This document shows, piece by piece, positions 24,748 through 32,917 of a DNA stretch of 33,014 nucleotides. This DNA comes from Clostridia bacterium (GTDB taxonomy: Bacteria; Bacillota; Clostridia; Oscillospirales; CAG-272), in the NCBI GenBank assembly GCA_024405755.1, contig JAKSOD010000015.1:1-33014 (forward strand), written 5' to 3'. How positions within the stretch are numbered: position 1 is the first letter of the stretch; each line of letters opens with the position of its first letter. Made by a program: the position numbers and the translations under genes. The notes under the pieces are model-generated. The model saw nothing but the letters and a program-made list of their open reading frames with translations. It was not told the DNA's origin and made no database searches.

Positions 24748-26382
24748 ATGAAAACTCAATCGCAAACCAAAACCTGGCGGCAGTATGAGGCGGGTAAGGC
24801 GTGGAAACGCAAACTCGGTCTTTACTCCTCCGTCCGCGAAAACGAACGCTTCTACCGCGGTGATCAGTGGCGAGGCGGAAACGGTCTTCCTCACCCCGTA
24901 TTCAATCTGGTTCGCCGAATCACCGACTACCTGATCTCAACTGCTGCGGCGGGAGACATCAAAATCAAATACTCTGATGAAAATCTCCCCTTTGTACGCA
25001 GTGCCGATGAGGCAAAAGCAATCTGTGAAGGTATTGAACTTCTGAACTGCAATGCCGCATACCGCTGGGATCATAAAAATCTGTCATCCCTCGTCTATCG
25101 GCTGCTTACGGATGCCGCCATCTCCGGTGACGGTTTCATCTACTGCTGGTGGGACCCCGACGCCCCGGGCGGCGGAAACTGGAACGGTGACGTCGTCACG
25201 GAAGCCGTTGACAGCGTCAGTGTTTTCCCCGCCGATACCACAAAACCCGATATTCAGTCTCAGGACTTCATCATCCTCTCCGGAAAAGCGACTGTCGCCG
25301 CACTACGTGAAGAAGCACGGTGCGCAGGACTGCCCGAATCGGATATCGCCCGTATTCTCCCCGATGGCAGGATCGGTGCTGACGGTTTCTCATCCTCTCC
25401 AATCTCAGGCGGCACTTGCGCCGGTGAACTCGGTGACATCTGCCCAGAGTGCGATCCGGAGGACTCATTCGCCACTTACCTGATCAAATTCTGGAAAGAA
25501 AACGGCAAGGTCGTCTTTGAAAAGTCCACTCGCGACTGCGTTCTCCGCCGCGTTGTCACCCCCTGCACGCTCTACCCCATTGCACATTTTTCATGGTACC
25601 CCGCCAAAGACTGCTTCCACGGCGTTTCTCCCGTCAGCGGTATGATCGCCAATCAGAAATACATCAACCGCGCCTACGCTATGATGATGAAGCACATGAG
25701 CGACACCGCCTTCTCCAAAGTCATCTATGACCGCACCCGGATCCCGGAATGGACCAATGAGGTGGGAGAAGCCATTGCCGCCGTGGGCGGGGGGGATCTT
25801 GCAGACGCAGTCCGCGTGATCGAACCCGGTAAACTCGAAAACGGTTATCTTGAACTGATCGACAGCGCAGTACTCTCCACCAAAGAACTCGCCGGCGCCA
25901 CGGAAACCGCCCTCGGTAATATCGATCCCACAAACACATCCGCAATTCTCGCACTCCGCGAGACTTCCCGCCAGTCGCTTGACAGAGTACGCAGCGAATT
26001 CTATGACTGCCTCGGTCAGATGGCGGCGATCTGGGCGGACATGACACTTGCTTACTGCCCTGACGGCAGACCTCTGCGCACTCCCGACGGCTTCGGCAGG
26101 CTCAACACAACTGCCCTCCGCCGTGCGCTGCTGAATGTCCGTATCGACATTTCAGACTCTTCCCGTTACTCCGCGTCAACAACTCAGGCTCTGCTTTCCG
26201 AACTGCTTGACAATGGACACATCACTTTCAGCGAATATCTCGAACGCCTTCCGCAGGGACTCATTCCCGACAAGCAGGGACTGATCGATTCACGCAGGAA
26301 AAACTTTGATCCCATAGCGGCGGCAGAAGAAAAATGTGATCCCGTAAAGGAAAACATCAAAGGAGGAAATCATGATGAATGA
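24748..26382 (+). CDS. Phage portal protein (P22-like)
   Basis: A 544-residue portal, the dodecameric ring through which DNA enters and leaves the head. It begins with a helical region KAWKRKLGLYSSVRENERFYRGDQW typical of portals (in shorter pieces, ENERFYRGDQW near residue 32), followed by PVFNLVRRITDYL. The central wing/stem region carries HFSWYPAKDCFHGVSPV, ANQKYINRAYAMMMKH and LAGATETALGNIDPTNTSA. Family length and order fit. It is followed by the scaffold gene with an 11-base overlap, the normal portal-scaffold-coat order of P22-like heads. An AAAGGA box lies 12 bases before the ATG. Confidence 0.9.
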   Translation: MKTQSQTKTWRQYEAGKAWKRKLGLYSSVRENERFYRGDQWRGGNGLPHPVFNLVRRITDYLISTAAAGDIKIKYSDENLPFVRSADEAKAICEGIELLNCNAAYRWDHKNLSSLVYRLLTDAAISGDGFIYCWWDPDAPGGGNWNGDVVTEAVDSVSVFPADTTKPDIQSQDFIILSGKATVAALREEARCAGLPESDIARILPDGRIGADGFSSSPISGGTCAGELGDICPECDPEDSFATYLIKFWKENGKVVFEKSTRDCVLRRVVTPCTLYPIAHFSWYPAKDCFHGVSPVSGMIANQKYINRAYAMMMKHMSDTAFSKVIYDRTRIPEWTNEVGEAIAAVGGGDLADAVRVIEPGKLENGYLELIDSAVLSTKELAGATETALGNIDPTNTSAILALRETSRQSLDRVRSEFYDCLGQMAAIWADMTLAYCPDGRPLRTPDGFGRLNTTALRRALLNVRIDISDSSRYSASTTQALLSELLDNGHITFSEYLERLPQGLIPDKQGLIDSRRKNFDPIAAAEEKCDPVKENIKGGNHDE

Positions 26383-27001
26383 GGATAATCCGACCGTCGG
26401 ACAGACTGTCACGGAGATCGAAACCGAGGCGGAATGCGAAACCGCAGTTCCCGAGCCTATTCCGTCCGAAGAGCCGGAAAAGGCTTTGACATTGCAAAAC
26501 TCCGACGACGATACGTCAGTCGATCCGCAAAATACTCCCGCGGAAGTTAAAACGGAAGAAAAACCGATCGAAGACGGAAACGCCAATGCACGAACCACCG
26601 TCGAAGATACCACCGAAGATACCGCATCCCTCCGCGCGGAGGTGGACCGTCTCCGCGCAGAACTTCATGAAGTCCGCGAAAATGCCGAACGTCTTGCGGC
26701 AGGATATGAGGAACTTACAGATCTTTTCCCCTCCGCCGATCTCGGCTCAATGCCGGACTCTTTCCGCGACAGCGTCCGCCGCGGAGTTCCTCCCGCCGCC
26801 GCTTACGCTCTTGAAATGCGGCGCCGCGAGGTGGAAGCCGCCCGCGCCGCCGAAGCACAGCGTATTGCCCGCGAAAGCTCCGTCGGCGGTGTTTCCCGCC
26901 GTGCGGACTCTCCCCTTTCCCCCGACGAAGTCCGTGCTATGTCACGCGAGGAAGTCAGGGAAAATTTCTCACGCATACTCGAATCAATGAAATGCTGGTA
27001 A
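26372..27001 (+). CDS. Phage scaffolding protein
   Basis: A 209-residue acidic protein. Residues 1-85 are disordered and rich in Glu, Thr and Pro. A coiled coil (SLRAEVDRLRAELHEVRENA) spans about 85-115, and a basic helical region (MRRREVEAARAAEAQRIARE) follows. The C-terminus PDEVRAMSREEVRENFSRIL ending ESMKCW fits the conserved coat-binding end of scaffolds in Firmicutes phages. Scaffolds guide coat assembly and leave or are degraded before DNA packaging. AAAGGAGG lies 5 bases before the ATG, the strongest ribosome binding site in the module, as expected for a protein made in many copies. It sits directly between portal and coat. Confidence 0.85.
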   Translation: MMNEDNPTVGQTVTEIETEAECETAVPEPIPSEEPEKALTLQNSDDDTSVDPQNTPAEVKTEEKPIEDGNANARTTVEDTTEDTASLRAEVDRLRAELHEVRENAERLAAGYEELTDLFPSADLGSMPDSFRDSVRRGVPPAAAYALEMRRREVEAARAAEAQRIARESSVGGVSRRADSPLSPDEVRAMSREEVRENFSRILESMKCW

Positions 27002-27062
27002 CTCCGGCAAATTTAAATCCGGTATCCGGAAAACTGATTTTCAATTAAGAAAGGAAAAAATA

Positions 27063-27923
27063 ATGGCTATTTCTAATTTCATTTCCACCGTATGGAGCGA
27101 AAACCTTCTCACCGCTCTTGACAAAACCTACATCGGCGTTGCAAACTGCAACCGTGAGTTCGAAGGAGACATCAGAAACCGCGGCGACCGCGTAAAAATC
27201 TGCGGCGTCGGTTCCGTAAACGTTTTTGACTACACCAAGGACACCGATTTCGCCTCCGCCGCTCAGACCCTCACCGACACCGCCAAGACGCTCGTTATCG
27301 AAAAAGCTAAGGCGTTCAATTTCCAGATCGACGACGTTGACCGTGCTCAGTCCAACCCCAAAATTATGGGGCATGCTATGAACGTGGCTGCCAAAGCACT
27401 TGCTAATGCCGCCGACAAATACGTCTTCTCCCTCTACAACAAAGCCAGAAATACCATCACCGACGACAACACGACCGTTGACACCATTCTCGACGATATG
27501 ATCAATGCCCGCACAATTCTCATGGAAAACAATGTCGCCGATCCCTCCGATATCGTCTTCGAAGTCTCTCCCGCTATCGCCGCTCTTATCCTCAAAGGCA
27601 AACTCACTTACTCCAATTCCGACACCACTCTTGATAACGGATGCATCGGTCATGTCGCCGGCTGTCCCGTCTATGTTTCCAACAACATAGTCGTAGAAGA
27701 TGCCGACACCTACGTCAAATACTATAAGTGCCTTGCCCGCACCAAGCGTGCCATTGCCTTCGCGGAGCAGCTCAGTGAGATCGACGCATACCGTCCCGAA
27801 AAACGTTTTGCCGACGCCGTTAAAGGTCTGCATCTCTACGGTGCCGAGGTCGTCTATCCTTCCGAAATGGTTCTGCTCGACCTCGGTATCGATCATTCGG
27901 AAGATGATTCAGACGAAGAGTGA
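27063..27923 (+). CDS. Major capsid (coat) protein, P22 coat family (HK97 fold)
   Basis: A 286-residue coat protein. The start (MAISNFISTVWSENLLTALD followed by KTYIGVANCNREFEGDI) and the motifs GDRVKICGVGSVNVFDY, FNFQIDDVDRAQSNPK, NAADKYVFSLY and GHVAGCPVYVSNNIV match P22-type coat proteins of Firmicutes phages. The order of domains is intact and there is no frameshift. It is shorter than P22 gp5 (about 430), which is usual for this subfamily lacking an inserted domain. An AAAGGA box precedes the ATG by 8 bases. The tail is acidic (DHSEDDSDEE). Confidence 0.9.
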   Translation: MAISNFISTVWSENLLTALDKTYIGVANCNREFEGDIRNRGDRVKICGVGSVNVFDYTKDTDFASAAQTLTDTAKTLVIEKAKAFNFQIDDVDRAQSNPKIMGHAMNVAAKALANAADKYVFSLYNKARNTITDDNTTVDTILDDMINARTILMENNVADPSDIVFEVSPAIAALILKGKLTYSNSDTTLDNGCIGHVAGCPVYVSNNIVVEDADTYVKYYKCLARTKRAIAFAEQLSEIDAYRPEKRFADAVKGLHLYGAEVVYPSEMVLLDLGIDHSEDDSDEE

Positions 27924-27929
27924 TAACCG

Positions 27930-28373
27930 ATGAAGGTTCGCGACGTTTATGAAACCGCGCTCGCTTTTCTCGCCGAGAAGGGCGGGAGTTGTGTTGAATA
28001 CGATTTTGAGGAACGCGCTCCGTTCATAATCGCTGCCGCCGCCGCTGAGGCTGAGACACTTGACCGTGAATACCGCCGTTCATACGGCGCGGAAAATCAG
28101 GAAAACAGCGAAAATGACAATGACGGAGGTATGAATTCGGGCTCAACGCTGATGTTTGCCCGACCGGTCAGACTTTCGCTTGATTCCGAATTCCCTCTCT
28201 GCGACCGCTTCGCATCCGTTGCGGCTTATTTCACCGCGGCTATGCTTATCGCAGGTCAGAACGCAGATCTTTACGACTTCTTCTTCGACAAATGGTGTGA
28301 CGCGCTCGCCACCATTGCCGCCGGTCTTCCCGGAAAATCCGGAAGCACCCGTGACGTTTATCCTTACATTTAA
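27930..28373 (+). CDS. Head-completion/adaptor-like protein, last gene of the capsid module
   Basis: A 147-residue protein directly after the coat gene (6-base gap). It begins MKVRDVYETALAFLAEK, an alpha-helical start common among connector proteins (gp4/gp6-like), and ends with helices (FASVAAYFTAAMLIAG, LYDFFFDKWCDALATI). A polar loop (ENQENSENDNDG) sits near residues 53-65. I recognise no catalytic motif. Position, length and helical pattern suggest a head-tail adaptor closing the portal. After it the module stops, and a structured repeat follows within 30 bases. Confidence 0.62.
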   Translation: MKVRDVYETALAFLAEKGGSCVEYDFEERAPFIIAAAAAEAETLDREYRRSYGAENQENSENDNDGGMNSGSTLMFARPVRLSLDSEFPLCDRFASVAAYFTAAMLIAGQNADLYDFFFDKWCDALATIAAGLPGKSGSTRDVYPYI

Positions 28374-28400
28374 GGGTTAAACATATTTTCCCAAGCCAAA

Positions 28401-28580
28401 ACGGGCTGTCGCATTAAGACAGCCCGTCAAAAACGGCGGTCAGGAGCCGCCGTTTTTGAGCTATATCCTGCGGTTTTGGCTCCCCAAATAAAAAAAAACA
28501 TCTGTTTTCGGAGCCAAAACGGCGAATTTCATTTGCCGAGCAGGATTTGCGGGGCTGGATCACGTAAGTGAGACAGCCCC
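28401..28580 (+). repeat. Structured repeat element, copy 2, downstream of the capsid module
   Basis: Hairpin A is 28401-28427 (ACGGGCTGTC arms). Hairpin B is 28428-28458 with loop TCAGGAG. The three-way junction C has P1 28465-28471/28540-28546, P2 28473-28483/28510-28520 and P3 28521-28537. Hairpin D is 28551-28580 with GGATCACGTAAGTGAGAC inside. A and B equal the left-edge copy exactly, and C and D keep pairing with changed bases relative to 32400-32576. It occupies the gap between the last capsid gene and a minus-strand gene and likely terminates transcripts. Confidence 0.78.
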
Positions 28581-28643
28581 TTTTGGTTATTTGTTTTTTT
28601 CTGTGAAGTTTGTCGTATGCCCCCGGCATACAGCCGTACGATT

Positions 28644-29816
28644 TTATTTTTCCGTCACCGCCTGGACACCCGGCGCGCCGGATGATACCGCGGATCTCAC
28701 CTGACGGTCAAGTGCTGCCGCAGGATCGGCAGCATAATCTTCTCTTTCGCTTCCGCATCCCACTATCACCCTGATCCTGAATCTCTCGATCAGTTCCGAG
28801 CATCTGCTCACTCTGTCGGATATCACGTTCTCCGGAAGCATCAGTTCGGGCACATCCTCGTGCCACAGATCCATCGCAAGAAACGCTCCGCCGAGCCGCG
28901 CTCCGCGGATCTTTCCGCTCACGCTATCCTCATCTGCATCAAAAAAGTCAAAATCAAGTGATATTCCCACTTTCCCCGTGGCAGCAGGACAGCGCCCGAT
29001 CAGTTCCGAGGCAAATTCGGCTGCATCGGCGATCTCAGCTTCACTGTAACCGAATCCCGTGAACACCACTTCATTTACTCCTGTCCCGAACAGCTCACAC
29101 GCAAGGGATAGTTCATATTCGCGCACCACTGACCGTGTCGCCATTCCCTCCGACGGGTATCCTACCGCAAAAATCACGCTCACGTAATCCGAAAGATTTT
29201 TCAGTGCGTTTACGGTCTCGGCAGCCGATCTGTCACCCTGTTCGTCAATATTGCAGGCTCGCGACGTCTCCGAATAATAAGCAAGACGGTATTTTTTCGC
29301 ATTCTCTTTCGCGTTATCCCGGTTTCCCGCGGCTCCGGATCCTTCCGCCGCCGACTCACCGGCATTGTTTGCGGTATCTGTGCTCTCAGTTTCATTTTTC
29401 ATGCGCAGTATCACCGATACCGCGTTATATTCTATGGGATCGGGTGCTTTTTCTTCCCTATCCGTGCTTTCCGCTTCCGTGCTTCCGCTTTCTTCCCCGG
29501 GGATTTGTGCCGCGGTTTCCGCTTCCGTGCTGTCCGCGGCGTCACGTGCGTCAAACGCCATTTCCGCCGTCACTCCTCGGGCAATGATCCACGGCGCGGG
29601 TGAGATCGGCTGGGGTGCCGTTGTTTCGTCAGACGAAGAATCAACGGGGGCGTCCGCAAGTGACCGCAGATAATTTCCCAGCATCACGGCAACGGCAAAA
29701 AGAAGTATCGCGCAGATTACGACGATTATGGCGGCTTTCCCTCCCCATCCCACACTTATACGGTGGCGGCTCCGGTATGCCCTTCGCCGTCCGCTGCTGA
29801 TCGGTCTTACTGACAT
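28644..29816 (-). CDS. Membrane-anchored protein of unknown function, possible glycosidase-like barrel
   Basis: A 390-residue protein. A basic N-terminus (RRRAYRSRHR) precedes one membrane helix at about 27-49. A low-complexity Ser/Thr/Glu/Ala-rich segment (about 55-180) follows, interrupted by NAVSVILRMKN near 130-140. The C-terminal domain (about 185-385) alternates strands and helices (VSVIFAVGYPSEG, VNEVVFTGFGYSEAEI, KVGISLDFDFFDAD, GGAFLAMDLWHEDVP, IRVIVGCG), like a TIM barrel. This recalls DUF4015-type putative glycosidases but is not secure. The domain starts with LAYYSETSRA, similar to that group. It begins 2 bases after the stop of the PrsA-like gene, so both are one operon facing the cell surface. 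Confidence 0.5.
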   Translation of the reverse strand: MSVRPISSGRRRAYRSRHRISVGWGGKAAIIVVICAILLFAVAVMLGNYLRSLADAPVDSSSDETTAPQPISPAPWIIARGVTAEMAFDARDAADSTEAETAAQIPGEESGSTEAESTDREEKAPDPIEYNAVSVILRMKNETESTDTANNAGESAAEGSGAAGNRDNAKENAKKYRLAYYSETSRACNIDEQGDRSAAETVNALKNLSDYVSVIFAVGYPSEGMATRSVVREYELSLACELFGTGVNEVVFTGFGYSEAEIADAAEFASELIGRCPAATGKVGISLDFDFFDADEDSVSGKIRGARLGGAFLAMDLWHEDVPELMLPENVISDRVSRCSELIERFRIRVIVGCGSEREDYAADPAAALDRQVRSAVSSGAPGVQAVTEK

Positions 29817-29818
29817 TT

Positions 29819-30892
29819 TCAGTTTTCCTCCGCAGGTCGGATACCGACAAGGTCTATGCTCTTCCCGTATTCGTTGAGTTCAAGTGTGAGTTTTTCCCGC
29901 TCCTCTGCAAGCATCACATTGAACTGCGAACCGATTATGTCATCCTTGAAAAAATCGAAATTTTCCGTGAGATACTGATCCTCCACGGGCAGACGCATTA
30001 TCACGTAATATCCCTTCCGTGATTCCACGATCCCGCTGACGCCGCCTTCTTTCAGCGCAAACGCCGCATCCTCGTATTCGTCGCCGCAGTCAGACGTGTA
30101 ACGCGCAAAATATTTGCCGTGGATCGTCGTCATTGTATAATCATTGCAGTATCTCCCTTTGAGAAGTATCAGTTCCATTTCGGGTTTTTCCGAGGAAATA
30201 ATCTGTTCTCTGAGATCTGAAATGAGTTTTTTGTTCGCTTCCGTCTTTCCTTCAAGGAAAATATGGTTTGTTCTCACAAATTTATCTGAGTGCATAAAAT
30301 CACTGATCGCCTCATCGCTGTCCTTTATGACCGAAAGATCACGGCAGAGAATATAGGACAGTTCCGTGGCGCAGTGCTCCGCGGTCAGATAAAAGCGGAC
30401 CAGCCGGTCGGTTATGTTGGCTTCCGCGAGCGATTTCAGATAATTCTTCTTTCCTCCTCCGCATTCCTCTGCCTGCTTATCCACGTCTTTCTGAACAGCT
30501 TCTTCGATCTTGGCCTCGGAAAACATTGCCGCCGATCCGCCGAGATAATACTTGTCAGCCATTGCCGCCACTGCATAATAGTCACTCGTGATCTGTTCCC
30601 ACACGAGTTTTTCGAGTTCCTCACGGTGTTCCTCAGCCGTCGCGGGATCATTCCATATCCCCTCACCGTACGTCGCTTCAAGTTCAGCTTTGAAATTCAG
30701 CGTGAGATACCGCACTTCATCATAATATACGTCGCGTCCCGCTATCTGTCCCACGACCGCCATATCCTCTTTGGTGCCCTCGATCGGCTTTATCGACGAC
30801 GAACAGCCTGCAAGTCCGAGCACCGCTGCCGCCGCAAGAAGCAGCACCGACACCCGAAGAATAAATATATATTTCTTTCCGAATCTGATCAT
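29819..30892 (-). CDS. PrsA/SurA-like peptidyl-prolyl isomerase lipoprotein
   Basis: A 357-residue lipoprotein started at the ATG at 30892 (GGAG box 9 bases upstream). The ATG at 30931 was rejected because a TATAAT box lies at 30945-30940, leaving no room for a leader. The signal peptide ends in lipobox LGLAGC (C30). Residues 45-190 form an N-terminal foldase helix region with REELEKLVWEQI. Residues 195-300 form a parvulin-type domain: NHIFLEG, DLREQIIS, GDEYEDAAFALKEGGVSGIV and GYYVIMRL. Such proteins help secreted proteins fold outside the membrane. The parvulin part is diverged, so isomerase activity is uncertain. Confidence 0.75.
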   Translation of the reverse strand: MIRFGKKYIFILRVSVLLLAAAAVLGLAGCSSSIKPIEGTKEDMAVVGQIAGRDVYYDEVRYLTLNFKAELEATYGEGIWNDPATAEEHREELEKLVWEQITSDYYAVAAMADKYYLGGSAAMFSEAKIEEAVQKDVDKQAEECGGGKKNYLKSLAEANITDRLVRFYLTAEHCATELSYILCRDLSVIKDSDEAISDFMHSDKFVRTNHIFLEGKTEANKKLISDLREQIISSEKPEMELILLKGRYCNDYTMTTIHGKYFARYTSDCGDEYEDAAFALKEGGVSGIVESRKGYYVIMRLPVEDQYLTENFDFFKDDIIGSQFNVMLAEEREKLTLELNEYGKSIDLVGIRPAEEN

Positions 30893-31017
30893 TTTCCGTA
30901 TCTCCGTTCCGCCGAAGTTTCCCCACGGCATAATTATTTATTATATAATAACACATTTTTGTGTCTTTTGTGTGAATACGGTGGAGTTTTTGATGTTTCT
31001 CCGCCAAAAAAAACGAA

Positions 31018-31038
31018 AAAAGCGCAAAAAATTGCGCT
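31018..31038 (-). terminator. Hairpin with T-runs facing the PrsA-like gene
   Basis: AGCGCAA and TTGCGCT form a 7-bp stem around AAAA. On the minus strand TTTTTCGTTTTTTTT follows, the form of a Rho-independent terminator. No minus-strand gene lies upstream of it, so it may block stray antisense transcription. The 332-base region 30893-31224 otherwise holds the two divergent promoters and the MITE-like element. Confidence 0.5.
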
Positions 31039-31045
31039 CTACTCC

Positions 31046-31074
31046 TTGCCGTTGCGCCTTTTGTGTGTTATACT
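31046..31074 (+). promoter_or_regulatory. Promoter of hprK
   Basis: TTGCCG (31046-31051) and TATACT (31069-31074) are spaced by 17 bases. The start near 31081 falls at the left end of the MITE-like element, so the element would make up most of the 144-base leader. Confidence 0.6.
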
Positions 31075-31078
31075 TAAT

Positions 31079-31188
31079 TCAGGATACCTCAAAAAATATA
31101 TTGCGAGATGGGGGGCGAGGAATTTTTCCGCCTGACGGCACAAAGCACCGTAATCCCGTCTGCAATGAATTTTCAGAGGTTCCCTTCA
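31079..31188. repeat. MITE-like element A2 in the hprK leader
   Basis: A 110-base relative of the element at 10681-10850, in opposite orientation. The shared parts are GCGAGATGGGG, AAAGCACCG, ATCCCGTC and the end TGAATTTTCAGAGGTTCCCT. The left end (AGGATACCTC) is a degenerate inverted copy of the right end. It ends about 20 bases before the hprK ribosome binding site. Confidence 0.68.
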
Positions 31189-31224
31189 GCCCCCGTATCC
31201 ACGGGCAAAAAGGAGTACGCCGCC

Positions 31225-32160
31225 ATGATGGAAGAAAGTTACAGCATACCTCTGAGTTCTCTTATCGAAGAATTCAATTTTGAAAAAATATTCCTCCCCG
31301 AGGACGCCGATTCCATTCTCGTTACTACCCCGGAGATCGACCGTCCCGGACTTGCCCTTGCGGGTTTCTTTGACATTTTCGAATCCGACCGTATCCAACT
31401 TATCGGAAACGCAGAGCACAAGTATCTGTCAAATATGAATGAGGAGGAAAGACTCCGTCATATTGAGGATTTCATCAGCCGCCATCCCATTGCCGTTATC
31501 CTTACGGCGGGGCACGAGCCTCTGCCTCAGTTCACGGAAATGTGCCGCAAATACTACGTTCCTCTCCTCCGTTCACTTGAACTGACTACCGACCTTATGG
31601 CTGCACTTTACGCGTCTCTGAACGTGTCGCTGGCACCGCGCATCACCCGCCACGGAGTTCTCGTCGAAGTCTACGGTGAAGGTCTTCTTCTCCTCGGTGA
31701 CAGCGGAGTCGGTAAAAGTGAAACTGCAATCGAACTCGTCAAACGCGGTCACCGTCTTATCGCCGATGACGCCGTGGAGATCAAAAAAGTCTCCGCAAAG
31801 TCACTTGTCGGTTCGGCTCCCGAAATTATCCGTCACTATGTCGAACTGCGCGGTATCGGAATCGTTGACGTACGCCGTCTGTTCGGTATGGGCGCCGTCA
31901 AGGACACGGAAAAAATAGATCTCGTGGTAAGTCTGGAAGTATGGGTGCAGGGCAAAATGTATGACCGTCTCGGACTTGACGACTCTACCGTGGAGATCCT
32001 CGGAATTGAACTTCCTTCGGTCACGATCCCCGTCAAACCCGGACGCAACCTTGCGATCATTCTCGAAATTGCCGCCATGAACAACCGTCAGAAGAAAATG
32101 GGTTACAACACTGCCGAAGAATTCAATAAAAAAATCATGGGCATGATGGGCGTGCAATAA
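31225..32160 (+). CDS. hprK: HPr kinase/phosphorylase
   Basis: A 311-residue HPr kinase/phosphorylase that phosphorylates Ser46 of HPr and so drives CcpA-type carbon catabolite control in Gram-positives. The N-terminal domain is intact. Catalytic H143 lies in ITRHGVLVE, the Walker A loop is GDSGVGKSE (158-166), and the family signature LRGIGIVDVRRLFG spans 208-221. The end MNNRQKKMGYNTAEEF is typical. The ATG at 31225 (AAAAAGGAG box 9 bases upstream) gives the normal family N-terminus. An in-frame ATG at 31108 would add 39 residues encoded by the MITE-like element and was rejected. No ptsH or other PTS gene is in the window. Confidence 0.96.
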   Translation: MMEESYSIPLSSLIEEFNFEKIFLPEDADSILVTTPEIDRPGLALAGFFDIFESDRIQLIGNAEHKYLSNMNEEERLRHIEDFISRHPIAVILTAGHEPLPQFTEMCRKYYVPLLRSLELTTDLMAALYASLNVSLAPRITRHGVLVEVYGEGLLLLGDSGVGKSETAIELVKRGHRLIADDAVEIKKVSAKSLVGSAPEIIRHYVELRGIGIVDVRRLFGMGAVKDTEKIDLVVSLEVWVQGKMYDRLGLDDSTVEILGIELPSVTIPVKPGRNLAIILEIAAMNNRQKKMGYNTAEEFNKKIMGMMGVQ

Positions 32161-32312
32161 TTTGGGGTTCCGGCAGGCAGGCTGAGCCTGCACCCTGTTC
32201 CGGGGACTCCGACCGTGCCTGCTTTCTGATCCGGGGGCACGCCCAAAACGCAACAAAAAAGGTATAATCGCGTGAGATGCCTTGAATGAAAAGGTTACAA
32301 AGGAGACGCGAT

Positions 32313-32342
32313 TGTGGAGGGATTTTTGAAAAAATCCCCCCA
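32313..32342 (+). terminator. Hairpin, probable terminator region downstream of hprK
   Basis: GTGGAGGGATTTTT and AAAAATCCCCCCAC form a 14-base stem with one mismatch and a two-base loop. It starts about 150 bases after the hprK stop. The T-run is inside the stem rather than after it, so the strength as a terminator is uncertain. Confidence 0.5.
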
Positions 32343-32399
32343 CACCCCCAAAAACTTTTGGTAATATGTTAAATCAGTCGATTATTTTGGTTCATAACT

Positions 32400-32576
32400 T
32401 GCTGTCTCTATGAGACAGCAAGTCAAAAACGGCGGGCAGGAGCCGCCGTTTTTGAGCAATATCCTGCGGTTTTGGCACAGAAAACAAACGAATTTCCATT
32501 ATTTTTGTGCCAAAACGGCGAATTTCATTCGCCGAGCAGGATTTGCAGGGGTGGATCACGTAAGTGAGACACCCCT
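32400..32576 (+). repeat. Structured repeat element, copy 3
   Basis: Hairpin A is 32400-32420 (TGCTGTCTC arms). Hairpin B is 32424-32454 with loop GCAGGAG. The three-way junction has P1 32461-32467/32536-32542, P2 32469-32479/32506-32516 and P3 32517-32533. Hairpin D is 32547-32576. Compared with 28401-28580, stems A, P2 and D change on both sides together and stay paired, while the P2 loop has no similarity. Confidence 0.78.
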
Positions 32577-32873
32577 TTCGACGTTGCGCTCCCGCAACGT
32601 CTTTGGGCGCAGAATTCGGGTGGGCGGCGTTTCTTCTTTGGCGTTTATTCATTTTTCCTCTTTATACAAAGAAAAAACTGTTTCTTGTGTTTTTCCCAAA
32701 ACTGAAAAAATGAAAAAAATTGAATTTGCTATGGCAAGCAGAGCCTGCACCCTGTTCCGGGGGCACGCCCCCGGCGTTTTGCGGAAATTCTTCCCGCGCG
32801 TCTCCCCCATCCGCGCGCGGCGGGCAGGCAGAGCCTGCACTTGTCCGGGGACTCCGTCCCCGCCTGAAAAAGG

Positions 32874-32908
32874 GAAAACGCCGACTGAACATCGGCGTTT
32901 TCTTTTTT
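32874..32908 (+). terminator. Strong Rho-independent terminator-like hairpin
   Basis: GAAAACGCCGA and TCGGCGTTTTC form a perfect 11-bp stem around CTGAACA, followed by TTTTTT. The gene it would serve is not evident in the window. Confidence 0.65.
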
Positions 32909-32917
32909 CAGCCCCTG

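Noticed and set aside
27045..27896. 283-codon open frame antisense to the coat gene
   Set aside because: It mirrors a well-supported coat gene. Its composition is that of a reversed coding strand and it resembles no known family.
28414..28629. Minus-strand frame similar to another at 32392-32652 (shared peptide-like stretches)
   Set aside because: The similarity comes from the structured repeats. Differences are paired across stems instead of being silent codon changes, so RNA/DNA structure rather than protein is conserved.
31108..31224. Longer hprK start
   Set aside because: This part is encoded by the MITE-like element. The ATG at 31225 has a good ribosome binding site and gives the family N-terminus.
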